A stretch of DNA of 64,000 nucleotides from Martinezella lusitana (GCF_014207095.1 NZ_JACHBG010000012.1:94998-158997), one strand, 5' to 3'; counted from the stretch's first letter, positions 50,165 through 59,669 are shown. Made by a program: numbers and translations. Notes: generated by a model from the sequence alone, not told the origin.

Positions 50165-51343
50165 TCAGGCAAGATTTTCGAACAGCATTGCAGCACCGCG
50201 CTCCGATGCATCGATGGCGCGGGCGGCCCGATCGCGCATGTCAGCCTCATAGTCGAGCATCGCTATCTTGGCCGGCTTGGCTTTCGAACGGGCATCGGAA
50301 AGAGTTTCCGCAAGGACGCGCGCATCTTCGAGCGCCGTGTTGGCGCCGAGTCCGCCGGCTGGGCTCATGGCATGGACTGCGTCTCCCAAAAGCGTCACAG
50401 CGCCGAATGGCCAAAGAGCATCGGGGCGCCCGCTGCGAATGGGCAGCGCCGCGACTGTCGCAGGGTCGCTTCGGCTGATGATCTGCCTGATGCCTGGGTG
50501 CCATCCTCGCATGGCGTTCGTAAGCAGGACCGGCAAATCCTGAACGTGATCATATTCCTCCAGACCCAACCGTTGCCGCGGCCCGATCAGCGCCCAATAA
50601 AGATAGTCCTCCACTGGCGTAAGGTGGCAACCGGGCGCAAGGCGCGAGGCGAGGGCCGAAAAATCCCCGCCGAAACGCATGAGATCGAAGATTACCGTGC
50701 AACCGTCTGCAAAAACCACGGTGGTGCCGTCGTCCAACGGTTCTGCCGTCGTCGATAGCGGCAATTCCATCTTGCCATAGATGCATATGGATCCTGTGTC
50801 TCGCGGCTCGGCATAGGGCGCGAGTTGCCTGCGCACTTGCGAATTCACGCCGTCCGCGCCCACCAGGAGGTCGCAGGATACTAGCGGCAGGCCTTCCAAA
50901 GATATCGAGACCGAGCCATCTTCAAAGCAACGATAGCTTTTCAACTCATGTCCGAAATGGACGTGTCCCTCGATCCCCGCCAGCAGGATTTCGCGTAGAG
51001 TCTGGCGATTGACGCTCAAGTCACCCGTATCGTCGTCCTCAGCCATATCCCAGCTTGCCGGCGCGCGCCCTTCGATGGGGAGAAGCTGCGGCGTGACGAA
51101 GCGGCCGGACGAGGCGTTGCGAGAGGCCGTCGCTCGAAACAGGGCAAAGAGTTCCGGTGGGAGGCAGGCTGCGAGCGCCCTCTGTCCATAGGCGTCTATC
51201 CGAATGCGGTAGCCTTGAAGACGGCTATCTGGCGCTGCATCGCGCTCGTAGACGTCAAAACTGATGCCAGCGCGCTTCAATCCCTGTGCAAGGCACAGGC
51301 CTCCGAGGCCCGCGCCGATGATGACGACATGAAAATCCTGCAT
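50165..51343 (-). CDS. FAD-dependent aromatic-hydroxylase-type monooxygenase
   Basis: A 392-residue flavoprotein of the PHBH/UbiH-like fold. The ADP-binding motif GAGLGGLCLAQGL is near 10-22, the NAD(P)H/FAD motif CDLLVGADGVNSQVRRQL near 155-172, and LLGDAVHAMSPAGGLGANTA near 320-340 is the GD motif. It should hydroxylate an aromatic or polyketide-like substrate using NAD(P)H and O2; such enzymes can also inactivate antibiotics. The AraC-type gene is divergent with 117 bases between starts and probably regulates it. Confidence 0.83.
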   Translation of the reverse strand: MQDFHVVIIGAGLGGLCLAQGLKRAGISFDVYERDAAPDSRLQGYRIRIDAYGQRALAACLPPELFALFRATASRNASSGRFVTPQLLPIEGRAPASWDMAEDDDTGDLSVNRQTLREILLAGIEGHVHFGHELKSYRCFEDGSVSISLEGLPLVSCDLLVGADGVNSQVRRQLAPYAEPRDTGSICIYGKMELPLSTTAEPLDDGTTVVFADGCTVIFDLMRFGGDFSALASRLAPGCHLTPVEDYLYWALIGPRQRLGLEEYDHVQDLPVLLTNAMRGWHPGIRQIISRSDPATVAALPIRSGRPDALWPFGAVTLLGDAVHAMSPAGGLGANTALEDARVLAETLSDARSKAKPAKIAMLDYEADMRDRAARAIDASERGAAMLFENLA

Positions 51344-51460
51344 GAGTTATTCGATTCCGTTCTGCTTTCAATCTTAAGAACAAGCAGGACGATAGCGTAG
51401 TGCTACACGGATGTGATAACGACATTCGGACGATAAATGTAGCAAAGCGGCCAAACAAAC

Positions 51461-52255
51461 ATGGACTTGGAAGACATTGGCGACCGTGCCGACGGTCCGC
51501 CCCTCATCGCCTTCTGGGGATCGGATGAACCCGGCAGCGCCTTTCGCCTGGGAACCTTCGAATATGACTGGCACTCCCATGTACGTGGTCAGCTTTTCTG
51601 TATCGAAAGCGGCCTTGTGCATATGCGGACACCGGCAGGCTCATGGCTGCTGCCACCAAGGCGCGCGGGTTGGATCCCGCCGGGCATGATGCATAAGGCA
51701 AGCGTCAATGGGGTGCTGAGCGGATGGGGCATCCTGCTGACACCGCTCGCAAGTGCCAGCCTACCCACGAGCACATGCGTTCTGAGCGTCAGCGAGGTTT
51801 TGCGCGCGCTGGTGCAAAGAGCGGCGACTTGGCATTGGGAAGAAAGGCTTTCGCCGCCCCAACGTCGACTGGCCGCCGTTTTGCTGGACGAAGTTCGTGC
51901 AGCACCGACCGAAAGCCTCCATCTGCCTATGCCGGCGGATCGGCGTGTTCTTCGCATCGCCGAAGCGGTGCTCAGGCATCCAGCCAGCGAGGAAACCTTC
52001 CATGTGCTGGCGCAGCAGGCCGGCATCTCCGAGCGCTCGGCGCGGCGCTTGTTTCATGCGGAAACCGGCATGTCATTCGCCAACTGGCGGCAGCAGGCGC
52101 GATTGCTGCTGGCGCTGGAGGAACTGACTGCGGGGCACAGCATCGTCGAGGTTGCCGACAGTCTGGGCTATGCGAGCGCAAGCAGTTTCATCGCGATGTT
52201 CAGGAAGGCATTCGGCCTGTCGCCGCGCCGTTATCTTGCTGTGCGGAAGTCCTGA
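51461..52255 (+). CDS. AraC-family regulator with N-terminal cupin
   Basis: A 264-residue AraC/XylS-type regulator. The N-terminal cupin sensor is seen as FEYDWHSHVRGQLFCIESGL near 32-51 and PPRRAGWIPPGMMHKASVNG near 64-83. The C-terminal double HTH has AQQAGISERSARRLFHAETG near 185-204 and VADSLGYASASSFIAMFRKA near 230-250, ending FGLSPRRYLAVRKS. It resembles NimR-type regulators. It is divergent from the FAD-monooxygenase gene and is likely its regulator. Confidence 0.85.
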   Translation: MDLEDIGDRADGPPLIAFWGSDEPGSAFRLGTFEYDWHSHVRGQLFCIESGLVHMRTPAGSWLLPPRRAGWIPPGMMHKASVNGVLSGWGILLTPLASASLPTSTCVLSVSEVLRALVQRAATWHWEERLSPPQRRLAAVLLDEVRAAPTESLHLPMPADRRVLRIAEAVLRHPASEETFHVLAQQAGISERSARRLFHAETGMSFANWRQQARLLLALEELTAGHSIVEVADSLGYASASSFIAMFRKAFGLSPRRYLAVRKS

Positions 52256-52340
52256 GCCGCGCCGCCGCTGCCAGGCTATATGCGCAACACGCAAATGGGC
52301 GCCGAAGGTGATCGGCGCCTACGCTTCGTTTTCGATAGGT

Positions 52341-54689
52341 CTAAGCCGCTATGAGTTTGCGCTTACCACCGAGCAGGCGAAGGGCATTCATGGTAACGAG
52401 CACAGTCGCCCCTGTGTCGGCGAGGATCGCAGGCCAGAGGCCCGTGATGCCGATGATCGTGGTGACAAGGAACACACCCTTCAGGCCGAGTGCGATCGTG
52501 ATGTTCTGGCCGATATTGCTCATCGTCCGCTTCGAAAGATCGATCATCTCGATGACGTCGCCAACGCGGCCATGCAACACGGCGGCGTCCGCGGTTTCGA
52601 GCGCCACGTCGGTGCCGCCGCCCATGGCAATCCCGACATCGGCCGCGGCCAGCGCCGGCGCATCGTTGATGCCGTCGCCGACCTTGGCGACACGAAGGCC
52701 CTCACGCTTCAACTCGCCGACGATGCGCTGCTTGTCTTCCGGCAGCAGTTCAGCGCGGACCTCGATGCCGAGCGTCTTGCCGATGGCTTGCGCGGTGCGC
52801 TTGTTGTCGCCGGTCAGCATGATCGTCTTGATGCCGGCATCCGTCAGAGCCTTCAGGCCTGCCGCAGTATCGGCACGGGGTTCATCGCGCATCGCAAGCA
52901 ACCCGGCGACGCTTCCCTTGGCGAGCAGAACGGAGACTGTCTTTCCCTCGTCATTGAGGGCAGCAATCCGAGCCGATTGTTCCGGCGCAAGCGAAACCTT
53001 GTTCGCAACGGCCTGCGGCGAGCCGAGGAAAACGTCAAGGCCATCGACCGTGCCGCTCACGCCCTTGCCGCCGATCGCCTTTGCGTCGAAGATCGAGGGA
53101 ACTTCGATCCCGTCCGCCGAGGCGCGGCCGAGGATCGCCTGGGCGAGCGGGTGGCTGGATCCGGTTTCAAGCGCTGCTGCCAGTCGAAGCACCTCGGTCT
53201 CGCTCATGCCGAGGCCAACAAGGTCGGTGACCTTTGGCTTGCCCTCGGTCAGGGTCCCAGTCTTGTCGAAAGCAACGGCCGTCACCTTACCGATATTTTC
53301 CAGCACGGCTCCACCCTTAAGCAGCAGGCCGCGTCTCGCACCCGATGACAAGGATGCTGCGATTGCTGCCGGCGTCGAAATGACCAGCGCGCAGGGGCAG
53401 CCGATCAGCAGGATGGCGAGGCCCTTATAGACCCATTCGCTCCAAGAGCCGCCGAGAAACAACGGAGGGATGATTGCGACGAGCGCGCCGACCACCACGA
53501 CGCCTGGCGTATAGTAACGCGAGAAGCGGTCGATGAAGCGCTCGGTCGGCGCCTTCGATTCCTGTGCCTCCTCCACCAGCTTGACCACGCGGGCAATGGT
53601 GTTGTCGGCGGCAGCTGCTGTGACGCGGACCCGCAGAACTGCATCGCCATTGACTGTGCCGGCAAAGACGGCGGCATCCGCCCCCTTGCGCACCGGAGTG
53701 CTTTCGCCAGTGACGGGTGCTTCGTCGATCGAGCTCTCGCCCGATACGATCACGCCGTCGGCCGAAATGCGATCGCCGGGGCGCACCAGAATGATCGCGC
53801 CAACGGGCAGGTCTTCGGCCGGTACTTCGCTGATCTTTCCGTTTTCTTCGACCAGAGCGGTCTTTGGAACCAGGTCGGTCAGCGATTGAATGCTGGCCCG
53901 TGCCTTACTCGCAGCAACACCTTCTAGCAGCTCGCCGATCAGGAAGAGGAAGACGACGGCTGCGGCTTCCTCGCTGGCGCCGATGATGACCGCGCCGATT
54001 GCGGCAATCGTCATCAGCATTTCGATCGAGAAAGGCGTTCCGGCTATAGCGGCCATGAATGCGCGCCGGGCAATCGGAATGAGGCCGACCAGCATGGCGG
54101 CGGTGAAGATCCAGGCGTCCAGTTCAGGGACCATTTTGCCGATGGCCCAGGCGGCGGCAACGGCAACGCCGCTGGCGATGGTCAGGCGGCCCTTGGCTGA
54201 TTTCCACCATGGTCCGCTGGTCGGTCCATGGTCATGACCGTGGAGGCCGGCGACGGCTTCATCCCGCGCCTTGTGGCTATGTCCGGCATGATCATGTCCA
54301 TGAGCACCGTGGTCATGGTGGTGATCATGTCCGTGGTCATGGTCGTGCGCCTCATGCTCATGCTCATGGTCATGCGATGAATGGTCATGATGGTTATGAT
54401 GATCGTGGCCGCAGCCACAGGCATGGTTGTCGACCTCTGTCTTCGCGACCTGTGTGTTGCTCGACGGAAGCGGAATAACCTTATAGCCCAATCCGGTGAC
54501 GCGCTTCGCGATGGCCGGTGCGAGGGCCTCGTCACCCTGATGCTTGACCGTCATCGTACCCGCAGTGACCGAGACGGAGACGTCCTCGACCCCCTGCAGG
54601 CGGCGAACGGCGGTGTCGATTTTCGCGGCACAGGAAGCGCAGTCCATGCCCTCCACGCGATAGCGGCTTTGTTGTGTTGTCGACGTCAT
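52341..54689 (-). CDS. zntA: Zn/Cd/Pb-exporting P1B-type ATPase (ZntA-like) with His-rich insert
   Basis: A 782-residue heavy-metal P-type ATPase. It has an N-terminal HMA domain with GMDCASC (about residues 14-20) and then a very His/Asp-rich stretch (about 87-165, many H-D-H repeats). The membrane metal site CPC is in GCPCALVISTPAA, the phosphorylation motif is AFDKTGTLTEGKPKVTD and the hinge is VGDGINDAPALAAADVGIAMG. CPC with DKTGT and a His-rich segment is typical of Zn/Cd/Pb exporters. The start is ATG 54689; ten more codons upstream are unlikely. A MerR-type operator-promoter lies upstream, but no MerR gene is next to it. Confidence 0.92.
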   Translation of the reverse strand: MTSTTQQSRYRVEGMDCASCAAKIDTAVRRLQGVEDVSVSVTAGTMTVKHQGDEALAPAIAKRVTGLGYKVIPLPSSNTQVAKTEVDNHACGCGHDHHNHHDHSSHDHEHEHEAHDHDHGHDHHHDHGAHGHDHAGHSHKARDEAVAGLHGHDHGPTSGPWWKSAKGRLTIASGVAVAAAWAIGKMVPELDAWIFTAAMLVGLIPIARRAFMAAIAGTPFSIEMLMTIAAIGAVIIGASEEAAAVVFLFLIGELLEGVAASKARASIQSLTDLVPKTALVEENGKISEVPAEDLPVGAIILVRPGDRISADGVIVSGESSIDEAPVTGESTPVRKGADAAVFAGTVNGDAVLRVRVTAAAADNTIARVVKLVEEAQESKAPTERFIDRFSRYYTPGVVVVGALVAIIPPLFLGGSWSEWVYKGLAILLIGCPCALVISTPAAIAASLSSGARRGLLLKGGAVLENIGKVTAVAFDKTGTLTEGKPKVTDLVGLGMSETEVLRLAAALETGSSHPLAQAILGRASADGIEVPSIFDAKAIGGKGVSGTVDGLDVFLGSPQAVANKVSLAPEQSARIAALNDEGKTVSVLLAKGSVAGLLAMRDEPRADTAAGLKALTDAGIKTIMLTGDNKRTAQAIGKTLGIEVRAELLPEDKQRIVGELKREGLRVAKVGDGINDAPALAAADVGIAMGGGTDVALETADAAVLHGRVGDVIEMIDLSKRTMSNIGQNITIALGLKGVFLVTTIIGITGLWPAILADTGATVLVTMNALRLLGGKRKLIAA

Positions 54690-54727
54690 GTTCAAGTTCC
54701 AATTTCGTGTTGGAACCATTGCTACAT

Positions 54728-54744
54728 CCTCTAGCTACTAGAGG
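54728..54744. promoter_or_regulatory. MerR-type operator/promoter of the metal exporter
   Basis: CCTCTAG-CTA-CTAGAGG is a perfect 7-3-7 dyad, close in form to CadR/PbrR/ZntR sites. Read on the minus strand it sits between a TTGTTC and a TAGCAA hexamer 19 bases apart, the lengthened spacing of MerR-controlled promoters. The start codon is 39-55 bases downstream. Confidence 0.55.
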
Positions 54745-54834
54745 AACAAGAGCGATTCTACAGTTTTTTGCGAACCGGCTTCGGAGGCTCCGGTAAGCGA
54801 CTGAATCGCTGGACAGTTTTGGATTTCGCCTTCG

Positions 54835-56013
54835 CTATTGGAGTAGCTTTGCCGAAGGGCGGGCCACCGTCACCGTGTTTCTGCCCGCCCGTTTTGCTTC
54901 GTAGAGAGCCGCATCGGCGGTCTTCAGCAGGTCTTCGAGCGTTTCCTGCGAAGTCTTGCCGCAGGTCACGCCGAGGCTTGCTGTTACATGCCCGTCGCCC
55001 AATCCGCGATGGTGGATGGCAAGAGATTCAATGGATCGTCGCGTTCTCTCGGCTATGGCCGAGGCCACCTCGCAATTGGTATCGGGCAACAAGACGAGAA
55101 TCTCCTCGCCGCCGAAGCGGAACGTGGTTCCATTGCCGGCGACCTCCCGTGAAATACACTGGCAGACCGCTCGTATACACTCGTCGCCCTCGACATGCCC
55201 ATGGACATCGTTGAAGAGCTTGAACCTGTCGATATCGAGCATGATGACGGCAACGGAAGCGATCTCCCCGTTCTTCCGCCAGATCGAAGCACGTACGCGA
55301 TCGAGAGAGTGACGGTTGAAAAGGCCGGTCAGTTCGTCCCGCTCCGACTTTTGCTCTAACTGGACATGCAGCAGGCTGCCGCGAAGCTGGTTGAGGAAAT
55401 TCAGCCGGTCCTTGTGCTCGGTGAAATAAGCGCTCAGCACAAGGAAAGTCGTCAGCGTTACATAGAAGGTGATGATACCGGTATAGACGACATCGTCGAA
55501 AGCACCGCTGAGTTTCGTCGTCGTGAATTGCACGGCGCACATCAGGACCAGGCCGATGAGAATCGTCGGAAAGCGAGGCGCCAGCGCGATGACGAAGAAC
55601 AGGAAAGCGGCGACATTGCCGTTCTGGTAGACGAAGAGGTATGGGCTGCCGCTGTGCATGGCGACGGACATCGGCAAGGAGACACCGAGCACAGCCACGC
55701 AGATTGCGAGAAGGTCGTAATTTAGCGCGTTCGGCCAACGCCGCAGAGCGATTACGCTGAACAGTGCAAAAGGCGTGAAAATTCCGAATCGCACCAGCAC
55801 AAGCTGAGAAAAGACGTCCGCCATCATGGTGCGGTCGCCGAAATAGACGAGGTCGTAGATCAGCGTGCCGACAATGGCCCAGATCGGTGCCAATCTCACT
55901 CGGTTTGCCGCGTAGTCCTGCAGAAAGAGCTTTTCTATCGCCGGTTTGAAACGAAGAAACCGAAACCCGTTCAGGATTTGACGGTCGACCTCTTCCAATG
56001 TCACGGCGCTCAC
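54835..56013 (-). CDS. membrane-bound GGDEF diguanylate cyclase
   Basis: A 392-residue protein with about five to six membrane helices in residues 40-205 and a C-terminal GGDEF domain (about 225-385). Active-site sequence: FRFGGEEILVLLPD, so GGEEI replaces the usual GGEEF. LDIDRFKLFNDVHGHVEGDE is the Mg-nucleotide region. The stretch before the active site (SREVAGNGTTFRF) has no RxxD inhibitory site. It should make cyclic di-GMP in response to a membrane signal. It stands alone between the metal exporter and the alcohol dehydrogenase gene. Confidence 0.88.
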   Translation of the reverse strand: MSAVTLEEVDRQILNGFRFLRFKPAIEKLFLQDYAANRVRLAPIWAIVGTLIYDLVYFGDRTMMADVFSQLVLVRFGIFTPFALFSVIALRRWPNALNYDLLAICVAVLGVSLPMSVAMHSGSPYLFVYQNGNVAAFLFFVIALAPRFPTILIGLVLMCAVQFTTTKLSGAFDDVVYTGIITFYVTLTTFLVLSAYFTEHKDRLNFLNQLRGSLLHVQLEQKSERDELTGLFNRHSLDRVRASIWRKNGEIASVAVIMLDIDRFKLFNDVHGHVEGDECIRAVCQCISREVAGNGTTFRFGGEEILVLLPDTNCEVASAIAERTRRSIESLAIHHRGLGDGHVTASLGVTCGKTSQETLEDLLKTADAALYEAKRAGRNTVTVARPSAKLLQ

Positions 56014-56208
56014 CGATGTTACTCCGAACTCATGAGATAGATTTGTGCTTGATAACGCAAAAGTCTGATCAGGATCTAAAGAGTAGGACGCCGCGGGTCG
56101 GATCCGCGTGCCGAATCGGGAACTTGTAATTGGAATACGCGCCCCACGGCGTCACGGCGCTTCTTGCTCCGCTGGCAGCCAAAATGGGCGCGTATCGAAT
56201 TGGGTCGA

Positions 56209-57186
56209 TTATGGCTTCAGGAGAACCTTGCCCGCCTTGCCGGGCGCCAGTGACGATTTCACCGCCTGCGCGATATCCGTCATGTCATAAGCCGCCTCCA
56301 CCGGCAGCTTGACTTCTCCGGCTGCGACGCGCGTGATCAGTTCGCCGATCAGCCGCGTCCGTTCTTCGGTGGTCATGGCTGCGCTGATCTTGCTGCCCCA
56401 GAAACCCTTGATGGTGAGCTGCTTGAAGATGACGGCGCCCGATGCGATCTGCATGGGTTTGCCGGCTGCCGTTCCGAAGGAAACGAGCAGGCCATCTTCG
56501 CCCAAAAGGTCGGCGAGATCGTTGCTTGCGACACCGCCCACGGAATCAACAGCCGCCCGAATCGGGGCGCTGCCGACCAGGGCGTGAACCTTGGCCTTCC
56601 AATCCGGAGAGGCCGTGGAGACCGCATTCTCGACGCCGAATGCGGCCAGCTCTTCGACGCCTGCATCGCGGCGGACGAGATTGATCGCATGCACGCCCCG
56701 GCTATGCGCCAGCATCGCCAGCGTCTTGCCGACGGCTCCATTGGCAGCGTTCTGGATGATCCAGTCGCCCTTTTTGACATTGAGGAATTCGAGAAGCGCG
56801 ATGGCGCTGAACGGCATGGCGATCAGCTGCGCTGCAGCTTCGTCGCTGATGATGTCGGGCACCGGAACGAGGCTTGCTGCGGGCGCGATGAACTGCTCGG
56901 CCCACGTGCCGTGAACACCGGCCGCGACTACTCGCTTTCCGATGAATGCACTATCGACGCCTGCGCCGACAGCATCGACGATACCTACCGCTTCACTGCC
57001 ACCGATTGCAGGCAACACTGGCTTGTAGCCATAGGCGCCCCGTACCGTCCAAAGGTCGTGATTGTGGATCGGCGACAGAATGGTGCGAATGCGCACCTGT
57101 CCGGCAACCGGCTGCGGCGAAGGCATCTCGGCAAGACGAAGAACTGCAGCCGGGTCGCCGAAGACTTCGTGAATGGCGCTACGCAT
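56209..57186 (-). CDS. zinc-less alcohol dehydrogenase/quinone oxidoreductase family protein
   Basis: A 325-residue medium-chain dehydrogenase of the quinone-oxidoreductase branch. PSPQPVAGQVRIRTILSPIH near 23-42 and the Rossmann region WIIQNAANGAVGKTLAMLAH near 138-157 (A-x-x-G-x-V-G) are typical; the classical structural-zinc cysteines are absent. It should reduce quinones or enones with NADPH. It follows a TetR gene by 42 bases on the same strand, an arrangement common for detoxification reductases controlled by the adjoining repressor. Confidence 0.83.
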   Translation of the reverse strand: MRSAIHEVFGDPAAVLRLAEMPSPQPVAGQVRIRTILSPIHNHDLWTVRGAYGYKPVLPAIGGSEAVGIVDAVGAGVDSAFIGKRVVAAGVHGTWAEQFIAPAASLVPVPDIISDEAAAQLIAMPFSAIALLEFLNVKKGDWIIQNAANGAVGKTLAMLAHSRGVHAINLVRRDAGVEELAAFGVENAVSTASPDWKAKVHALVGSAPIRAAVDSVGGVASNDLADLLGEDGLLVSFGTAAGKPMQIASGAVIFKQLTIKGFWGSKISAAMTTEERTRLIGELITRVAAGEVKLPVEAAYDMTDIAQAVKSSLAPGKAGKVLLKP

Positions 57187-57228
57187 TATGGTTTCCTTGC
57201 ATGTTGGATGTGCTGGTCCTGGCTTTGC

Positions 57229-57831
57229 TCAAAGGCTGCCGGGGGCGGAAAGGGCTTGCTCGGTTGCAAACATGGCTTGATCGAGCGGAGTTTTGTCTTT
57301 TCCAAGTTTGGCGAGGATCGCTGCGCCAAGCCAAAGGCTGTAAAGTGAACGGGCCATCTTTTCGGGCACGCAGGACGGCGAGATGGAGCCGTCATCGCGC
57401 CCCTCCATCAGCGTGGTGGCAATGCGCCGCAGGAGATCGTCGACACCGCCGAGTAGGATCACGCGCATGCTTTCGGAGAGATCGGAGATTTCGGCTGCGA
57501 GTTTCACCACGAGGCAACGGTCGGCAAGGCTGCCGGCATTGCCGTCAGCAAGCCATGCGTTCCAATAATGCATCAACCGCTGACGCCCGTTTCCCTTCCA
57601 GCCGAAAAGCGTATCGAGGCGCTGTGCGTAGTCGGCACAATATTCCTTGAGCAAGGCGCAGCCAAAGGCCTCCTTGGAAGCGAAATAATAATAGAAAGAT
57701 CCTTTCGGAACGGCACTCTGTTCGAGCAGTTCCTTTAGTCCAACGCCGCCGAAACCCTTGCGGAGGACGAGCTCTCGCCCGATCTCAAGGATATGGTTGC
57801 GTGTCAGATCGGATTTCTTTCTGGTCGCCAT
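57229..57831 (-). CDS. TetR-family repressor
   Basis: A 200-residue TetR regulator. The HTH is TRNHILEIGRELVLRKGFGG then GLKELLEQSAVPKGSFYYYF (about 9-52), followed by a helical ligand domain (KLAAEISDLSESMRVILLGG near 112-131). It is of the NemR/YxaF-like group that controls reductases for electrophiles. I start at ATG 57831; the long frame to 58008 overlaps the upstream permease gene. The dyad CGACCGGTCG (57853-57862) sits 22-31 bases before the start, so autoregulation and control of the downstream dehydrogenase are likely. Confidence 0.86.
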   Translation of the reverse strand: MATRKKSDLTRNHILEIGRELVLRKGFGGVGLKELLEQSAVPKGSFYYYFASKEAFGCALLKEYCADYAQRLDTLFGWKGNGRQRLMHYWNAWLADGNAGSLADRCLVVKLAAEISDLSESMRVILLGGVDDLLRRIATTLMEGRDDGSISPSCVPEKMARSLYSLWLGAAILAKLGKDKTPLDQAMFATEQALSAPGSL

Positions 57832-57852
57832 GGCCGTCCGATAACAAATAAT

Positions 57853-57862
57853 CGACCGGTCG
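57853..57862. promoter_or_regulatory. TetR operator candidate
   Basis: CGACCGGTCG is a perfect palindrome, flanked by ATA and TAT arms two bases away. The GACCGGTC core is common among TetR-family operators. It lies upstream of tetR in the 56-base gap after the permease gene. Confidence 0.6.
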
Positions 57863-57887
57863 TCTATAAGGCGAGCGTTGTTTGCAG

Positions 57888-59144
57888 CTAGATCAGCGCA
57901 AGGGCTGCCAGAGATAGGATCAGCGCCGGGAGCATGACGACAGCGCCGAGTTTCAGGAAGGTCCATGCGCCCATATGCAATCCTTCGCGCCTCAGTGCGG
58001 CGAGCCACAGGATGGTGGCAAGCGAACCGGTGACGGAGAGGTTTGGACCAAGATCGACACCGATCAGGACGGCCCCGGCTATGGTATCGGGAACATGCGC
58101 CGCCTGCACGGCGCTGCCCGCAAAGAGACCAGCCGGCAGATTGTTGACGAGGTTGGAGATGATAGCGACCGAAAGTCCGGCGGCTCCGACCGCCTGCGTC
58201 TGCGAATGGGCCACAAGCGATGCGAGCCGATCAGACAGAAGCGCGGTAAGGCCGGTGTGATTGACCGCCTCGACAATGACGAAGAGGCCGCCGACAAGGG
58301 GCAATACGCTCCAACTGATACCGCGGATCGTCTCGACGGGGCTCTGCCGCGTCAGGGCAAGGATAATGATGGTCGAGACGACACCGGCTGCGAAGGTTGG
58401 GACGCCCAGATCCAAATGCATGGCTGACGCTGCGATCAGGATGATCGCCGTTATCAAAAGTCCCCATCCCGCCAGTTTGGCGCTGTGCGACAGAGTGGGT
58501 TCCTCGACATCCCGGGCAATGTTGTCTTCGGACAGCGCCCGCCTTTGCGTCCAGTAGAGGCAAGCGAAAGTGACGACGATCGAGACGATCGACGGGAGCA
58601 GGAACGTCGCCATCCAGCGGGAGAGGGACGGCATTTCTCCGCCGGCAAAAATCACCAGATTGGCTGGGTTGGAAATCGGCAAGACGAAGCTGGCGGCATT
58701 GGCGATGAAAGCGCAGACCAGAAGGTATGGCATGGGGTCCCTGACCCGAGCCGCCCGGCAAGCGGCGTAAACGGCCGGTGTCAGAACCACCGCGGTCGCG
58801 TCGTTCGACAGAAACACCGTCACCACCACCCCGACGACATAGACGAGCAGAAACAGCCGTCGGGGTGAGCCCTTAGCATGCGACGTTGCTATCGCCGCTA
58901 CCCAATTGAACAATCCCTCGCGGCGTGCGAGCTCTGACAGGAGCATCATGCCGATGAGGAACAGGTAGACGTCGAAGCCCTTGGAAATACCTGCCCACAC
59001 GTCGGCTGAACCGATCAATCGCAAGGAGAGAAGAAGGGCTGCGCCGAGCACGGCCCAGACCGCTTCGGGCCAGCGGAACGGGCGGGCGACGACGCCTAAG
59101 GCGGTCAGCCCGGCGATGCCCCAGGTGATTGCGGATTCAGTCAT
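57888..59144 (-). CDS. ArsB/SLC13-like (ion transporter superfamily) permease
   Basis: A 418-residue membrane protein with about 11-12 helices. The conserved N-terminal region GFDVYLFLIGMMLLSELARR near 58-77 and VVVTVFLSNDATAVVLTPAV near 107-126 are as in the ArsB/NhaD/CitM ion transporter group; LSNDATAVVLTP is a hallmark. A second repeat, AIISNLVNNLPAGLFAG near 330-346, matches the half-repeat N-N-x-P. It may export arsenite or transport an organic anion. No arsR or arsC is nearby, so arsenite is only one possibility. Confidence 0.8.
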   Translation of the reverse strand: MTESAITWGIAGLTALGVVARPFRWPEAVWAVLGAALLLSLRLIGSADVWAGISKGFDVYLFLIGMMLLSELARREGLFNWVAAIATSHAKGSPRRLFLLVYVVGVVVTVFLSNDATAVVLTPAVYAACRAARVRDPMPYLLVCAFIANAASFVLPISNPANLVIFAGGEMPSLSRWMATFLLPSIVSIVVTFACLYWTQRRALSEDNIARDVEEPTLSHSAKLAGWGLLITAIILIAASAMHLDLGVPTFAAGVVSTIIILALTRQSPVETIRGISWSVLPLVGGLFVIVEAVNHTGLTALLSDRLASLVAHSQTQAVGAAGLSVAIISNLVNNLPAGLFAGSAVQAAHVPDTIAGAVLIGVDLGPNLSVTGSLATILWLAALRREGLHMGAWTFLKLGAVVMLPALILSLAALALI

Positions 59145-59234
59145 TCAGATGATCTTGGATATGAGTGCGCAATATCCGGCACTCTCGATTTGCAAGGCAA
59201 GCGATCTTTGGCGGCATGACGGGCATGGTCTCAC

Positions 59235-59669
59235 TCAGCTGTCGCCCGCCGGAGGTGCTCTTTCGGCGCGATCGATGAGAACAGAGCATTCTGCATGCTG
59301 GATGACATACTCCGTCGTCGAGCCGAAAATTCGGTCGAAAATATCCGAGGCATGTGTTGCAAGCACCAGCAAGTCGGCCTTTTTCTCCTTGGCGACGAGA
59401 AGGAGTGTCTTGGAGGCCGTGCCGTTACGCACATCGATCTGGGCATCAATGCCAAGACGCCTGCACAGCGCACTGAGTTTTTCCTCTGCTTCGCCGAAAG
59501 CGGAAATGGCTCTTTCATCCGGATTTTCTCGCGCCGACGGGAAACGTTCGATGACATGCACGACCGTCAGCTCGCCGCCAGGCGTCAGAAGCGCGTTAGA
59601 TGTGCGCAGCAAATGCTCGGCGCGCTCGCGGGAACCGAGACCGATCGCACAAATAACCCTGTCATACAT
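59235..59669 (-). CDS. universal stress protein (UspA family)
   Basis: A 144-residue single-domain Usp protein. The first strand is MYDRVICAIGLGSRERAEHL, then LTVVHVIERFP near 35-45 and KKADLLVLATHASD near 97-110, and the C-terminal IFGSTTEYVIQHAECSVLID. The ATP-binding loop G-x2-G-x9-G-S/T is incomplete (ATHASDIFDRIFGST lacks the first glycines), so it may not bind ATP. The start is ATG 59669 with AGGAG in ideal position; the longer frame to 59708 is not needed. It is probably its own transcript. Confidence 0.85.
   Translation of the reverse strand: MYDRVICAIGLGSRERAEHLLRTSNALLTPGGELTVVHVIERFPSARENPDERAISAFGEAEEKLSALCRRLGIDAQIDVRNGTASKTLLLVAKEKKADLLVLATHASDIFDRIFGSTTEYVIQHAECSVLIDRAERAPPAGDS

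Noticed and set aside
54209..54478. His-rich frame on the plus strand
   Set aside because: Antisense to the His-rich insert of the metal exporter; the repeat of CAT/ATG codons reads His on both strands.
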